Source: Paractinoplanes ferrugineus
GTDB taxonomy: Bacteria; Actinomycetota; Actinomycetes; Mycobacteriales; Micromonosporaceae
Length of the DNA stretch: 64,000 nucleotides
Assembly: GCF_016862195.1 (NCBI RefSeq)
Contig: NZ_BOMM01000001.1
Span: 372,001-436,000 of the forward strand
Direction of reading: 5' to 3'
The notes below the pieces were generated by a model that saw only the letters and a program-made list of their open reading frames with translations, made no database searches and was not told the origin of the DNA. The number at the start of each line of letters is the position of its first letter. Position 1 is the first letter of the stretch. Shown here in pieces: positions 24,335-33,171 of the stretch. A program made the position numbers and the translations under genes.

Positions 24335-24411
24335 GGGGCTGTGGCGCAGTCTGGTAGCGCACCTCGTTCGCATCGAGGGGGTCTGGGGTTCAAATCCCCA
24401 CAGCTCCACCA
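24335..24411 (+). tRNA. tRNA-Ala (anticodon CGC)
   Basis: All four arms fold: acceptor GGGGCTG/CAGCTCC, D stem GCGC/GCGC, anticodon stem CCTCG/CGAGG with loop TTCGCAT, and T arm TGGGG/CCCCA with TTCAAAT. The anticodon CGC is at 24369-24371. The acceptor has the G3-U70 pair that identifies alanine tRNA. CCA is encoded (24409-24411). Confidence 0.95.
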
Positions 24412-24424
24412 AGAGAACTTCGAA

Positions 24425-24464
24425 CGCCGCGGCCCGCGCGAAATGCGCGGGCCGCGGCGTTTTT
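24425..24464 (+). terminator. Intrinsic terminator after tRNA-Ala
   Basis: Perfect 15-base G/C-rich stem (24425-24439 with 24445-24459), 5-base loop GAAAT, then TTTTT at 24460-24464. It begins 14 bases after the tRNA. Confidence 0.92.
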
Positions 24465-24470
24465 AATGTT

Positions 24471-24489
24471 CTTCCTATTTTGTAGGAAG
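24471..24489. other. Small AT-rich inverted repeat
   Basis: CTTCCTA and TAGGAAG, 7-base perfect arms around TTTTG, just after the tRNA terminator in an AT-rich gap of 133 bases that leads to the CBM6-like gene. Could be a second weak terminator or an operator for the downstream gene. Confidence 0.35.
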
Positions 24490-24597
24490 CTTTATTGTCC
24501 TATTCTGAGCGACAAAATGATATGGATAAATTTCGCCGCTTTCCCTTAGGATCATGCTCGAAAGCTGAATAGGGGCCGGTGAAAGGGATACATCGCG

Positions 24598-25524
24598 GTG
24601 GCGGAGCAGGAGCATCCTTCGCTGTTTCGGCCCTATGTGATGAGGGCGGACCAGGAGCCGTCGGAGTGGCGCACAATGCCCGCGGAGACGCCGGAGTTCG
24701 TCCGGGTCGCTGACCCGCGACCGGCCGAGGTGCCGCTCGGCCCGAGCGCGGGGGTGGCACGGCGGACAGATGTGCCGGCGCGTCCGATGGATCGGCGGGT
24801 GCTCGTCGCGGGGGCGGTCGTGGCGGTTGCGGCGATCGTGGCGGTGCTTGCCCTGAACGGGCCGGACCGACCCGAGGCCGGCCCCTCGACCAACAGCATC
24901 ACCGGCGACTGGCTCCCCCCTGGGGCTCCCGGCCTGCTTCTGCCGTCGGCGGCACCGTCACCGGCAGTGGCGCCCTCGGCTGGGGTGGTGCCACCGGCTG
25001 GGGCGGTGCCGGACAGCTATATATCGGTCAGTGCGCCGGCCGCGCAGCCGGCCGGACGGGCTCGACCCGGGTCCGCACCGGCCAAGCCGCCCGGCACCAC
25101 GAAACCGGCGGAGAACGCGACCGCCTACAGCGTCATTCAGGCGGAGCGATTCGACGAGCAGAACGGCGTCGAGATCCAAGCCGACGAAAGCGGACCAGGA
25201 ATTCACGTCGGCTTCATCACCACCGGCGACTGGGTGCGATATGACGACATCGGATTCACCGACGTGCCCGCGACCAAGCTGTTGATCAGTGCCGCCAATT
25301 GGGCGGCGGCGGGTGGCACCGGTGAGGTCGAGCTGCGTCTCGACGACCGGTCCGAGGCGCCGATCGGCCGGTTGACGATTCCGAACAACGGCAACTGGTT
25401 CGCGTTCACGACGTACGTCATGACGATCCGGCCGACCACCGGTGTGCACACCGTCTATCTGACGTTCACCAGCAAGCAGAAGGAGGAGTTCGGCAACATC
25501 GACTGGTTCCGCTTCCAGCACTGA
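24598..25524 (+). CDS. Membrane-anchored carbohydrate-binding protein (CBM6-like)
   Basis: 308 residues from GTG 24598. A cytoplasmic N-terminus (1-66) is followed by one transmembrane helix (about 68-86), a Pro/Ala/Ser-rich linker (90-175) and a C-terminal beta-sandwich (about 178-306). The sandwich shows the CBM6/CBM35 pattern: IQAERFDEQNGVEI at its start, TTGDWVRYDDIGF in the middle and GNIDWFRFQ at its end. It should bind a polysaccharide outside the cell; no catalytic domain is present. Its partner or ligand is unknown. No operon: the tRNA-Ala lies upstream and the GAF protein starts 91 bases after the stop. Confidence 0.82.
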   Translation: MAEQEHPSLFRPYVMRADQEPSEWRTMPAETPEFVRVADPRPAEVPLGPSAGVARRTDVPARPMDRRVLVAGAVVAVAAIVAVLALNGPDRPEAGPSTNSITGDWLPPGAPGLLLPSAAPSPAVAPSAGVVPPAGAVPDSYISVSAPAAQPAGRARPGSAPAKPPGTTKPAENATAYSVIQAERFDEQNGVEIQADESGPGIHVGFITTGDWVRYDDIGFTDVPATKLLISAANWAAAGGTGEVELRLDDRSEAPIGRLTIPNNGNWFAFTTYVMTIRPTTGVHTVYLTFTSKQKEEFGNIDWFRFQH

Positions 25525-25526
25525 GC

Positions 25527-25567
25527 CGGCGCTTAGGTCAGACCGAGGGACTTACCGGTAAGCGCCG
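25527..25567 (+). terminator. Long-loop hairpin with internal palindrome
   Basis: CGGCGCTTA (25527-25535) pairs with TAAGCGCCG (25559-25567). Inside the loop, CTTACCGGTAAG (25551-25562) is a perfect 12-base palindrome that overlaps the right arm. The hairpin follows the CBM6-like gene's stop by 2 bases; the palindrome may instead be an operator for the GAF gene at 25616. Confidence 0.4.
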
Positions 25568-25615
25568 CTTGGCAACTTATGCGGTGTACTCCTGGATTGA
25601 GTCCCGGAGGTGACC

Positions 25616-26860
25616 ATGCAAGCTCCCCAGCCCGACAACGAAACCGACCGCCTCGCCGCCCTGTACGCGCTCGACATCCTCGACAGTGCGCCCGAACAGG
25701 ATTTCGACGACATCGTGCAACTCGCCTCGAACGTCTGCGGCACCCCGATGTCGTTGGTGACCCTGGTCGACACGGACCGGCAGTGGTTCAAGGCGCGGGT
25801 CGGCACCGACTTCACCGAGACATCCCGCGACCTGTCGTTCTGCGCGCACGCGATCCTCGGCCGCGACCTGCTCGTGGTGCCGGACGCGACCAAGGACGCC
25901 CGGTTCGCCGACAACCCGTGGGTCGACACGGAGGGCGGCATCCGGTTCTATGCCGGCGCGCCGCTGGTCACCACCGAGGGGTACGCGCTCGGCACGCTCT
26001 GCGTGATCGACAACGAACCTCGCAAGGTCGACATCGAACAGCTCCAGGCCCTGCGCGCGCTGGCCCGCCAGGTCACCTCCCAGATGGAGCTGCGCCGGCA
26101 CGCGATCGCGCTGGCCAACACCACGGCCCGGCTCCAGGAGCTGGAACGTCGCAAGGACGACCTGGCCGAGCTGATCGGCGGGGACCTGCGGGCGCCGCTG
26201 CGACTGATGTCGACGTACCTCGAGAAGCTCGGCACCACCGGCTACCACGACGCCGAGCTGGCCGAACTCGTCGGCCGGGCCACCGCCGGGCACATCCGCG
26301 GCTTCCTCGACCTGCTGCACCACCTGAACTCGATGGCGGACGCCGGATCGGGCAGCGAGAGCCTGCACATGCGGCAGGTCGACCTGACCCGGGTCACCCA
26401 GCGGGCGGTCGAGGCGGTGCGGCCGATCGCGGCCAGCAAGCAGATCTGGATCCTCAACCAGGCGGGCGGGCCGGCCCTGCCGATCATCGCCGACCCGGTA
26501 CGCCTCGAGCAGGTGATCACCCACCTGCTGTTCGCGGCGGTGAAGTACACCCCGATCGGCGGCCGGATGCGGGTCGGCACCGAGATCGAGTCGGGTCCGA
26601 CCATCCGCGTCGACGACATGGACCTGCCCGACGGCATGCGACCCGAGCTGTTCCCGCACCTGTACTACGGCACGATGGCCCACCCGTCGGAGGTGCCGGG
26701 CCCGGACCGGGGTCTCGCGGTGGCCAAGAAGATCCTGGACGCGCACCACGCCACGGTGGCGCTCGCCGACCGGCCCGGCGACGGCACCTCGCTGCACGTC
26801 GTCTTCCCGTTCGCGCAGGCGGCCGTGGCCGACGAGGTCGCACAGCTGATCGCGGCTTGA
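25616..26860 (+). CDS. GAF-domain protein with degenerate histidine-kinase module
   Basis: 414 residues from ATG 25616 (GGAGG 7 bases upstream). An N-terminal GAF domain (about 10-160) contains SFCAHAI and GALYVID-like (GTLCVIDNEP) sensor signatures. The kinase part keeps the overall plan but not the key residues: the H-box reads IGGDLRAPLRLM, with Gly where the phospho-accepting His belongs, the N-box reads HLLFAAVKYTP without the Asn, and the G1 box is VDDMDLPDG. It therefore probably cannot autophosphorylate or bind ATP normally and may act as a sensor or scaffold. No response regulator gene is adjacent. It lacks membrane segments and is cytosolic. Confidence 0.85.
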   Translation: MQAPQPDNETDRLAALYALDILDSAPEQDFDDIVQLASNVCGTPMSLVTLVDTDRQWFKARVGTDFTETSRDLSFCAHAILGRDLLVVPDATKDARFADNPWVDTEGGIRFYAGAPLVTTEGYALGTLCVIDNEPRKVDIEQLQALRALARQVTSQMELRRHAIALANTTARLQELERRKDDLAELIGGDLRAPLRLMSTYLEKLGTTGYHDAELAELVGRATAGHIRGFLDLLHHLNSMADAGSGSESLHMRQVDLTRVTQRAVEAVRPIAASKQIWILNQAGGPALPIIADPVRLEQVITHLLFAAVKYTPIGGRMRVGTEIESGPTIRVDDMDLPDGMRPELFPHLYYGTMAHPSEVPGPDRGLAVAKKILDAHHATVALADRPGDGTSLHVVFPFAQAAVADEVAQLIAA

Positions 26861-26866
26861 CCAAGC

Positions 26867-26913
26867 CGGTCCGCACCCCCGTCCGGCTGCAGGTCGGACG
26901 GGAGTACGGACCG
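26867..26913. terminator. Bidirectional terminator hairpin
   Basis: A 19-base imperfect stem (26867-26885 with 26895-26913, two mismatches on the plus strand that become G-U on the minus) with a 9-base loop lies between the convergent GAF gene and the deacetylase/glycosyltransferase gene. No long T run. Confidence 0.65.
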
Positions 26914-26918
26914 ACGCG

Positions 26919-29273
26919 TCACCCGGTGTAGACCGGGCCGGAGCCGCCACCCGGGGGCGAGCCGGCGGACGGGAGATCCTCGGGATCGAACTCGACCGGC
27001 ATCGCGGCCACCCGGCCCGAGGCCCGGTCGTCCGAGCCGGAGCGGGGCGCGATGATCGTCGGCGGACCGGGGTCGAGCCGCGCCGGGGCCGGCGCCGGCA
27101 GTGGCATGTCGAGCAGCTCCGAACGCTGGGCCAGGCCGGCCCGGTGCAGCTTGTGCCAGCGCAACCGGCCCCCGGTCATCGCGGTCGTGAAGGACTGCAT
27201 CAGCACCAGGTACATCAGCTGCCGGTAGGCGAACTGCTGCAACGGCAATCGCCACAGCGGAACCATCGGCTCCTTGTCGAACCGGAACGCCACCGCCGCG
27301 GTGAACAGCTGGAGCGCGAGCATGCCGAACCAGGCCAGCAACGTCTCCCGCAACTCCCAGAAGACCAGGCCGTACAGCAGCATGAGGTCGACGACCGGGG
27401 CGAGCATCGGCAGCACCACCCCGAACAGTGCGAGGAACGGCAGCCCCACCCGCCCGAACCGGCCGGACGGCCCCGGGTCGCGCAACGCCCGGCGGTGCTT
27501 CCACATCGCCTGCATGGTGCCGTAACTCCACCGGTAACGCTGCCGGTAGAGCTGCTCGAGGGTGGTCGGCGCCTCGGTCCACGCCTTGGCGCGCTCCTCG
27601 TACACCACCCGCCAGCCGGCCCGGCACAGCGCCATGGTGACGTCGGTGTCCTCGGCCAGGGTCTCGTCGCTCATTCCGCCGACCTGGGCGAGCGCCTCCC
27701 GGCGGAACGCACCGATCGCACCCGGCACGGTCGGCATGCAGTTGAGCACCTCGTAGAGGCGGCGATCCAGGTTGAAGCCGATCACGTACTCGATGTGCTG
27801 CCAGGCGGCGACCATCTTCTCCCGGTTGCCGACCTTCACGTTGCCGGCGACCGCCCCCACGCCCGGCTCGGCGAACGGCTGGACGAGATACCGGATCGAG
27901 TCCTTCTCGAAGATCGTGTCGCCGTCGACGGTGACGATGAGGTCGTGCCGGGCCAGCGCGATGCCGGTGTTCAGGGCGTTCGACTTGCCGCCGTTGGGCA
28001 CCCGCACCACGCGTACGTTCGGCAGCGCCATCCGCTCCACGATCGCCGCGGTGCCGTCGGTCGAGCCGTCGTCGACCACCACCACCTCGATGGCCGGGTA
28101 GTCGCCGCCGGCGAGGGAGCGCACGGCCGCCTCGATGCCCTCCTTCTCGTTGTAGGCGGGCACGATCACCGATACCGGCTCGGTCACCGGTGGGCCCCAG
28201 CTCCAGCTCGGCTTGCGGCGCTGCCGGGCGTGCCGGGTGGCGAGCAGCAGGAGCAGGAGGGTACGGCCGATGGTGAGCAGCCCGACGACCAGGAACAGGG
28301 CCGCGATCAGCCAGAGCATGCCGTCGGCCGCCCGTACCGTCCAGATGACCGCGGAGCCGCGCCAGACGTCGGCCTTGTCGGCCGCCGGGTTTTCCGCCAG
28401 CAACGGTACGGACGGCGTGCGCTCCGCGATGCTCTGGTTCAGCCCTTCGGTGACCGTGGTGAAGCGGTAGCCGCGCTTCTTCATCGCCGGGATGAAGGAG
28501 CGCAGGGCGGCCACGGTCTGCGCACGGTCCCCACCGGCGTCGTGGAACAGGACCACCGCCGGGGTCTCGCCGGCCGGGGTGGCGTTGCGGACGATCTGCT
28601 GCACGCCGGGGCGCTGCCAGTCCTCGGAGTCGAGGTCGTTGACGACGACCAGGTAGCCCTGCCGGCCGGCGTCCTTGATCAGTTTCCAGTTCGTGTCGTC
28701 GACGGCGTCGGCCTTCGACGAGTACGGGAAACGGGCCAGGTTGGTGTGCACGCCGGTGGCGCGGGCGATCGCCACCTGGGTCTGGGACAGCTCGAGCGTG
28801 CGCCGCCAAGGCGCGATCGTCTGCAGGTTGGGATGGGTGAAGGTGTGCAGGCCCAGCTCGTTGCCGGCGTCGGTGATCTTCTTGGTGAGCGCGGGGTGCC
28901 GGGCCACTTCGGAGCCGACCACGAAGAACGTGCCGTGCGCGTCGTTCTCCCGCAGCACGTCGAGGATCTTCGGGGTCCAGGTCGGGTCGGGACCGTCGTC
29001 GAAGGTCAACGCGATCGTGCGTTCCGGCATCCGGCTGCTGCTTTCCTGGCCGCCGGTGGTGTTGATGATCGGCCCGCCCCCGCGGATCGCCAGCGGCACG
29101 CCGTCCTGGTCCCCGACCTCGGTATCGACGTGATCGCTGGTGAACTCGGCGTTGATGTAGGCCTGCATGATCAGCACGCCGACGAACAGGACGAGCAGCA
29201 GCGAGCCGAGGATCACCCGGGGCTTGGGCAGCAGGCGACGGCGGACCGGTCCGCGCGGGCGGGCCGGGCTCAC
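26919..29273 (-). CDS. Bifunctional polysaccharide deacetylase/family-2 glycosyltransferase
   Basis: 784 residues. One transmembrane helix (about 18-38) precedes an extracytoplasmic NodB deacetylase domain (about 85-295) with TFDDGPDP (90-97), HTFTH (143-147) and VLFHD metal and catalytic motifs; the usual RxPYG motif is RFPYSS. Helices near 325-355 lead to a cytoplasmic GT2 domain (about 372-610) with VVDDGSTDGT, TVDGDT, EDTDVT and QRYRW, all intact. Further helices follow and the last ~70 residues are a Pro-rich tail. The domains match synthesis of a beta-linked N-acetylglucosamine-type polymer and its deacetylation in one chain. It overlaps the upstream gene by 4 bases. Confidence 0.9.
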   Translation of the reverse strand: MSPARPRGPVRRRLLPKPRVILGSLLLVLFVGVLIMQAYINAEFTSDHVDTEVGDQDGVPLAIRGGGPIINTTGGQESSSRMPERTIALTFDDGPDPTWTPKILDVLRENDAHGTFFVVGSEVARHPALTKKITDAGNELGLHTFTHPNLQTIAPWRRTLELSQTQVAIARATGVHTNLARFPYSSKADAVDDTNWKLIKDAGRQGYLVVVNDLDSEDWQRPGVQQIVRNATPAGETPAVVLFHDAGGDRAQTVAALRSFIPAMKKRGYRFTTVTEGLNQSIAERTPSVPLLAENPAADKADVWRGSAVIWTVRAADGMLWLIAALFLVVGLLTIGRTLLLLLLATRHARQRRKPSWSWGPPVTEPVSVIVPAYNEKEGIEAAVRSLAGGDYPAIEVVVVDDGSTDGTAAIVERMALPNVRVVRVPNGGKSNALNTGIALARHDLIVTVDGDTIFEKDSIRYLVQPFAEPGVGAVAGNVKVGNREKMVAAWQHIEYVIGFNLDRRLYEVLNCMPTVPGAIGAFRREALAQVGGMSDETLAEDTDVTMALCRAGWRVVYEERAKAWTEAPTTLEQLYRQRYRWSYGTMQAMWKHRRALRDPGPSGRFGRVGLPFLALFGVVLPMLAPVVDLMLLYGLVFWELRETLLAWFGMLALQLFTAAVAFRFDKEPMVPLWRLPLQQFAYRQLMYLVLMQSFTTAMTGGRLRWHKLHRAGLAQRSELLDMPLPAPAPARLDPGPPTIIAPRSGSDDRASGRVAAMPVEFDPEDLPSAGSPPGGGSGPVYTG

Positions 29274-30151
29274 GGCTGCACCCCGGACGCCTTGGCCGTG
29301 GGCGTTTCGGACGCCGGCGCGGTGGTGGTGGTGGTCTCGACGGGGGCCTGCGTCTCGGCTGGGGCCTTGGTCACCGCGGGCGGCTTGGGCGCCGCCCCCG
29401 AGCCGCCCGAGCTGCCGGAGCTGCCCGAGCCGGAGCTGCCGGACCCGCCGGAGCTGCCCGATCCGGCCGACCCGACTGCGCTGGTCGGGGTGCTGGAGCT
29501 GGTCGGGGTGCCGGAGCCGCCGCCCTGGCCGCCGGTGCCCGAGCCGCCGCCCTTGCCGCCGGAGCCGGCGGTGTTGCCGGTTGTCGGGATGGTCGGCGGG
29601 ACCGGCGCCGGCGGGTTCGAGGTCGTGGTCGGCGGCGGGGTGGACGGGCCGTTGTCGGACGGCTTCGTGGTCGACTCGACAGGCCTCGAGGTGGTGGCCT
29701 TCGGCGTCGGCGTGGTGGTCTTCCTGGTCGCGGTCGGTGTCGGGGACTTCGTCCTCGACACCGTCGCGGATTCGAGGCGGGGCAGGTTCGCCCGCGGTGC
29801 GGTGCGGCGGGGCAGCGCATCGGTCACGAACACCGGCGTCGGTGTACGGGTCGGCGTCGGGGTGGGGGCCGGCCTAGGTGGGGCTTTGGTGTCCTCCTTG
29901 GATTCGGGTTCGAAACCGGGCAGCGGCAGTACGGCGCTCGACCGGACCGGACCGCCGGCCAGGCTGACGCTGATCAGGCCGCCGTACACCATGACCAGTG
30001 CGCCGAACGCGTACGCGAGACGGCGCAGCCGCCGACTGCGGCGTCCGCTGCTGTCCACGAACACCGGTGCCGGCGCCGCCACGGAGATCACCTCGGTGTC
30101 GGGAACGTCAGGCACGGCGAATTGCGGGTTTTCTGGCTCCTGCGATGTCAC
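29270..30151 (-). CDS. Ser/Thr/Pro/Gly-rich membrane-anchored surface protein
   Basis: 293 residues. Basic RRSRRLRR before one hydrophobic helix (about 45-66) sets the N-terminus inside and the long remainder outside. The outer part is Thr/Pro-rich (about 90-190), then Gly/Ser-rich with repeated GSSG units (about 195-255), then Thr/Ala/Pro again. No enzyme domain. Its stop overlaps the glycosyltransferase start by 4 bases, so the two are coupled. The Thr/Ser content makes it a good candidate for O-mannosylation by the PMT at 30672-32246; that is inference. Confidence 0.75.
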   Translation of the reverse strand: MTSQEPENPQFAVPDVPDTEVISVAAPAPVFVDSSGRRSRRLRRLAYAFGALVMVYGGLISVSLAGGPVRSSAVLPLPGFEPESKEDTKAPPRPAPTPTPTRTPTPVFVTDALPRRTAPRANLPRLESATVSRTKSPTPTATRKTTTPTPKATTSRPVESTTKPSDNGPSTPPPTTTSNPPAPVPPTIPTTGNTAGSGGKGGGSGTGGQGGGSGTPTSSSTPTSAVGSAGSGSSGGSGSSGSGSSGSSGGSGAAPKPPAVTKAPAETQAPVETTTTTAPASETPTAKASGVQP

Positions 30152-30671
30152 GCGGCGAGCTTAGAAACATCTACGGCAATTCTGTGCCGGGTCACTCCGA
30201 CGAGTGATGGATGATCGCTGCAGCTAAATCAACCAAAATGATGACCTCATGCGTTTGACCAGATGGAGGCCACTGTGTGCCACCCCATCGGTGAATGCGC
30301 TGAGCTGCGGGGTAATGGTCGCCTCGAGGAGGTTACGCCAATTCTCCGAGCAATTTCCTGTCGCGACCACGACACTTCACCCAACAGTTTCACGAAAACA
30401 ATTCGCGATCCAAAAGGTCTGTCTGATCCAACTAAGACCTGAATGTCCGATGTGGCGATCCATCTTGATCGAAATTTGAAACTTCGTCAGGCCACCCGTT
30501 GTGTCCGACATCGGAGGTCGTTAAGCTTCCTCTTGCACGCCCCTATCGCCCGCTTCCCCCGTGGCAGGCGATCGGGGCGTGCTCTATTTTGCCAGCTCAG
30601 CGCCCCATTTTGCCAGCTCAGCGCCCTGTTGCAGGCCGGCTTCTTCGGGCCGGCTTCGCGAGCTCCGGGCG
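30152..30671. other. 520-base intergenic region of atypical composition
   Basis: No gene is supported here. The stretch 30190-30480 is roughly half A/T, much lower in GC than the genes around it. Visible elements: AGGTCT/AGACCT inverted repeat (30415-30440), a 12-of-13 inverted repeat (30538-30550 with 30567-30579) and a 20-base direct repeat (30586-30605 and 30607-30626). A plus-strand frame at 30249-30479 has poor codon use. The region separates the surface-protein operon promoter from the end of pmt and may hold its regulatory sites or decayed DNA. Confidence 0.55.
30586..30626 (+). repeat. 20-base direct repeat, 21-base period
   Basis: Two identical 20-base copies beginning ATTTTGCCAGC at 30586-30605 and 30607-30626, separated by one base, in the gap after the pmt stop. 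Function unknown. Confidence 0.8.
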
Positions 30672-32246
30672 CTAGATCCAGCGGCCGCCCAGCCACATCC
30701 GGGACGACCAGCTGTCGTAGGTCATCAGCTGGGCCACGAAGATCGGATGGAAGTAGGCGAAGCAGAGCGCCACCAGGATGACGTAGGCACCGGCCACCAC
30801 CGTGCCGATCAGCTGGCGTTCCGACTTGTTCTTGCCGGCCACTATCCCGTCCGCCGGCGTCATGATCGCCCCGAGCACGTAGACCACCGCGAGCACCAGG
30901 AACGGCACCGCCGGCAGCAGGTAGAACGTGAACATCGTCCGGCCGTCGGTGACCGCGTAGTAGAACCACGGCAGCATCCCGCCCATGATCGGCACGAGGA
31001 TCGCCCAGGCCCGCCAGTCGCGCCGCGCGATGCCGAACCAGACCAGCGCGAACAGGGCCGGCAGGAACGACCACCACAGGACCGGCGTGCCCAGCAGCAG
31101 GATCTCCCGCGCGCAGCTGGGCGCGCCGCAGCCGGCGCCGTTGTTCCAGTAGAACGCGACCGGCCGGCCCAGCAGCAGCCACTGCCACGGCCACGACTGA
31201 TAAACGTGTCGTTCGGTCAGGCCGCTGTGGAACTTGTAGGCCTCCTGGTGGTAGTGCACCAGGTTGAGCAGCGCACCCAGGATCGGCGGCTCGCTCAGTC
31301 CGTTGGCCTGCCGGTAGTGCCGGAAGTAGCCGGTGTTCGTGACGAACCAGCCGGTCCAGGTGGCGAGGTAGAAGATGATGCTCAGCGCGAAGCTCAGGAC
31401 CAGCCAGCCGAGGTCGCTGAAGGCGCCGCCGACGAACGGCCCGCGGATGCCCGCCGACCGGCGCGCCTGCACCCGCCACAGCCACACCAGGCCGGCGAAG
31501 AACGGCGCGAAGAACAGGGCGCTCCACTTCACCCCGCAGGCCAGCCCGAACAGTGCGCCCGAGGTGAGCAGCCACCACGGCACCACCCGCGGAATCTTGG
31601 GGGTGCTGGCCGGGTCGTAGCCGTCCTCCAGCGCGCGCAGCAGCCGGCGGCGGTAGTGGTCTCGGTCGAGCACCATTGCGGCGAACGCGAGCAGGATCCA
31701 GAAACCGAGGAAGATGTCGAGCAGCGAGGTGCGTGACAGCACCATCTGAAAGCCGTCGAGGGCGAGCAGCAGACCGGCGGTGCCGGCCAGCAGCACCGAG
31801 TGGAAGAGGCGGTAGGCGATCCGGATCAGGATCAGGATCATCAGCGTGCCGCACACCGCGGCCGTGAAACGCCAGCCCAGCTCGTGGTTACCGAAGATCT
31901 TCTCGCCCAGGGCGATCATCCACTTGCCCAGCGGCGGATGCACCACGTATGCCGGGCCGTTGTTCTTCTCGTCCCACTCGACGCCGTGCTGGAGCATGTC
32001 CCACGCGTCGGTCGGATAGTAGACCTCGTCGAAGATGTAGCCCCGCGGACTGCTCAGGTCCTTGAACCGCAGGATGCCGGCGATCAGCGTCACGACGACG
32101 GTCACGATCCACGAATGCGGATTGAGCCAGTTGTCGAGGCCGGAAAGACGGCGCCGAACGATCTCGGGAACGCCGCGGGCACCGGTGGGCTCCGGGGCCG
32201 CGGGCGGCTCCGGGGTGAGTTCAGTCTCAGCTGTCGCCGTCGTCAC
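30672..32246 (-). CDS. pmt: Dolichyl-phosphate-mannose--protein mannosyltransferase
   Basis: 524 residues, about ten transmembrane segments, GT39 family. The catalytic acidic pair is seen as FDEVYYPTDA (Asp73, Glu74) in the first outer loop, followed by HPPLGKW; both are hallmark motifs of actinobacterial PMT (M. tuberculosis Rv1002c). It transfers mannose from polyprenyl-phosphate-mannose to Ser/Thr of proteins as they are exported by Sec. Divergent neighbour rsmI is the same as in mycobacteria (Rv1003). No downstream gene: the next feature is the 520-base gap. Confidence 0.92.
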   Translation of the reverse strand: MTTATAETELTPEPPAAPEPTGARGVPEIVRRRLSGLDNWLNPHSWIVTVVVTLIAGILRFKDLSSPRGYIFDEVYYPTDAWDMLQHGVEWDEKNNGPAYVVHPPLGKWMIALGEKIFGNHELGWRFTAAVCGTLMILILIRIAYRLFHSVLLAGTAGLLLALDGFQMVLSRTSLLDIFLGFWILLAFAAMVLDRDHYRRRLLRALEDGYDPASTPKIPRVVPWWLLTSGALFGLACGVKWSALFFAPFFAGLVWLWRVQARRSAGIRGPFVGGAFSDLGWLVLSFALSIIFYLATWTGWFVTNTGYFRHYRQANGLSEPPILGALLNLVHYHQEAYKFHSGLTERHVYQSWPWQWLLLGRPVAFYWNNGAGCGAPSCAREILLLGTPVLWWSFLPALFALVWFGIARRDWRAWAILVPIMGGMLPWFYYAVTDGRTMFTFYLLPAVPFLVLAVVYVLGAIMTPADGIVAGKNKSERQLIGTVVAGAYVILVALCFAYFHPIFVAQLMTYDSWSSRMWLGGRWI

Positions 32247-32301
32247 TCCGCGATCCTAGGACCTCGACCTCAAAACCGGCGCATGTGATGCACTGTCGTC
32301 C

Positions 32302-33147
32302 GTGACAGCTGACGAGAAGGGCCGGGTCGTGCTGGCCGGGGCCCCGCTGGGCAACATCGGCGACGCCTCGACCCGACTGCGTGAGGTGCTGGCGACGGCC
32401 GACGTGATCGCCGCCGAGGACACCCGGCGCCTGGCCCGGCTGGCCCGCGACCTCGGGGTGACGGTCACCGGCCGGGTGGTGTCCTATTTCGAGGGCAACG
32501 ACGAACGGCGTACCCCGGAATTGGTGGAAGCCCTGGAAAGCGGCGCCGTCGTCGCGGTGGTCACGGACGGGGGCATGCCGAGTGTGTCCGATCCGGGCTA
32601 TCGGCTGGTCAAGGCGGCGCTCGAGGCCGGCTTCCCGGTCACCGCGGCGCCCGGCCCGAGCGCGGTCACCACGGCCCTCGCCCTCTCCGGACTCGCCAGC
32701 GACCGTTTCGTCTTCGAGGGCTTCCTGCCGCGTACCGGATCGCATCGCCGCTCGCGCCTGCGCGAGCTCGCCGCCGAACCGCGCACCCTGGTCTTCTTCG
32801 AGGCCCCGCACCGGATCGAGAGCTCCCTCACCGACCTCGCGGCGACGTTCGGCGCGGACCGCCTCGCCGCCGTCTGCCGCGAGCTGACCAAGACCTACGA
32901 GGAGGTCCGCCGCGGCTCGCTGGCCGAGCTGGCCGAGTGGGCGACCGCCGGCGAGGTGCGCGGCGAGATCACGCTGGTGGTGGCGGGCGCCCCGGCGGGT
33001 CCGCCGGAGCGGCCCGCCGACGACGTGTTGCGCGCGGAGGTCGCCGCGCGGGAGGCCGCCGGAGCGACCCGCCGCGACGCGATCCAGGCGGTGGCCGACG
33101 ACTTCGGCCTCAAGAAGCGCGATGTGTACGGCCTGGTGCACCGCTGA
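32302..33147 (+). CDS. rsmI: 16S rRNA (cytidine-1402-2'-O)-methyltransferase
   Basis: 281 residues from GTG 32302. The tetrapyrrole methylase fold shows LAGAPLGNIGDAS (about 9-21), IAAEDTRRL and VVTDGGMPSVSDPG (about 81-94), all conserved in RsmI. It 2'-O-methylates C1402 in the ribosomal decoding centre. The gene is divergent from pmt and separated by 55 bases, the same arrangement as Rv1002c-Rv1003. Confidence 0.94.
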   Translation: MTADEKGRVVLAGAPLGNIGDASTRLREVLATADVIAAEDTRRLARLARDLGVTVTGRVVSYFEGNDERRTPELVEALESGAVVAVVTDGGMPSVSDPGYRLVKAALEAGFPVTAAPGPSAVTTALALSGLASDRFVFEGFLPRTGSHRRSRLRELAAEPRTLVFFEAPHRIESSLTDLAATFGADRLAAVCRELTKTYEEVRRGSLAELAEWATAGEVRGEITLVVAGAPAGPPERPADDVLRAEVAAREAAGATRRDAIQAVADDFGLKKRDVYGLVHR

Positions 33148-33171
33148 CGCTTCTTGCCGGTACGGGGGTGC

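Noticed and set aside
27144..30164. A 1006-codon plus-strand open frame with Pro/Glu/Leu repeats
   Set aside because: It lies opposite the deacetylase/glycosyltransferase and the Ser/Thr-rich gene. The repeats are the reverse of Gly/Ser codons, and no domain is seen. Antisense artefact of high GC.
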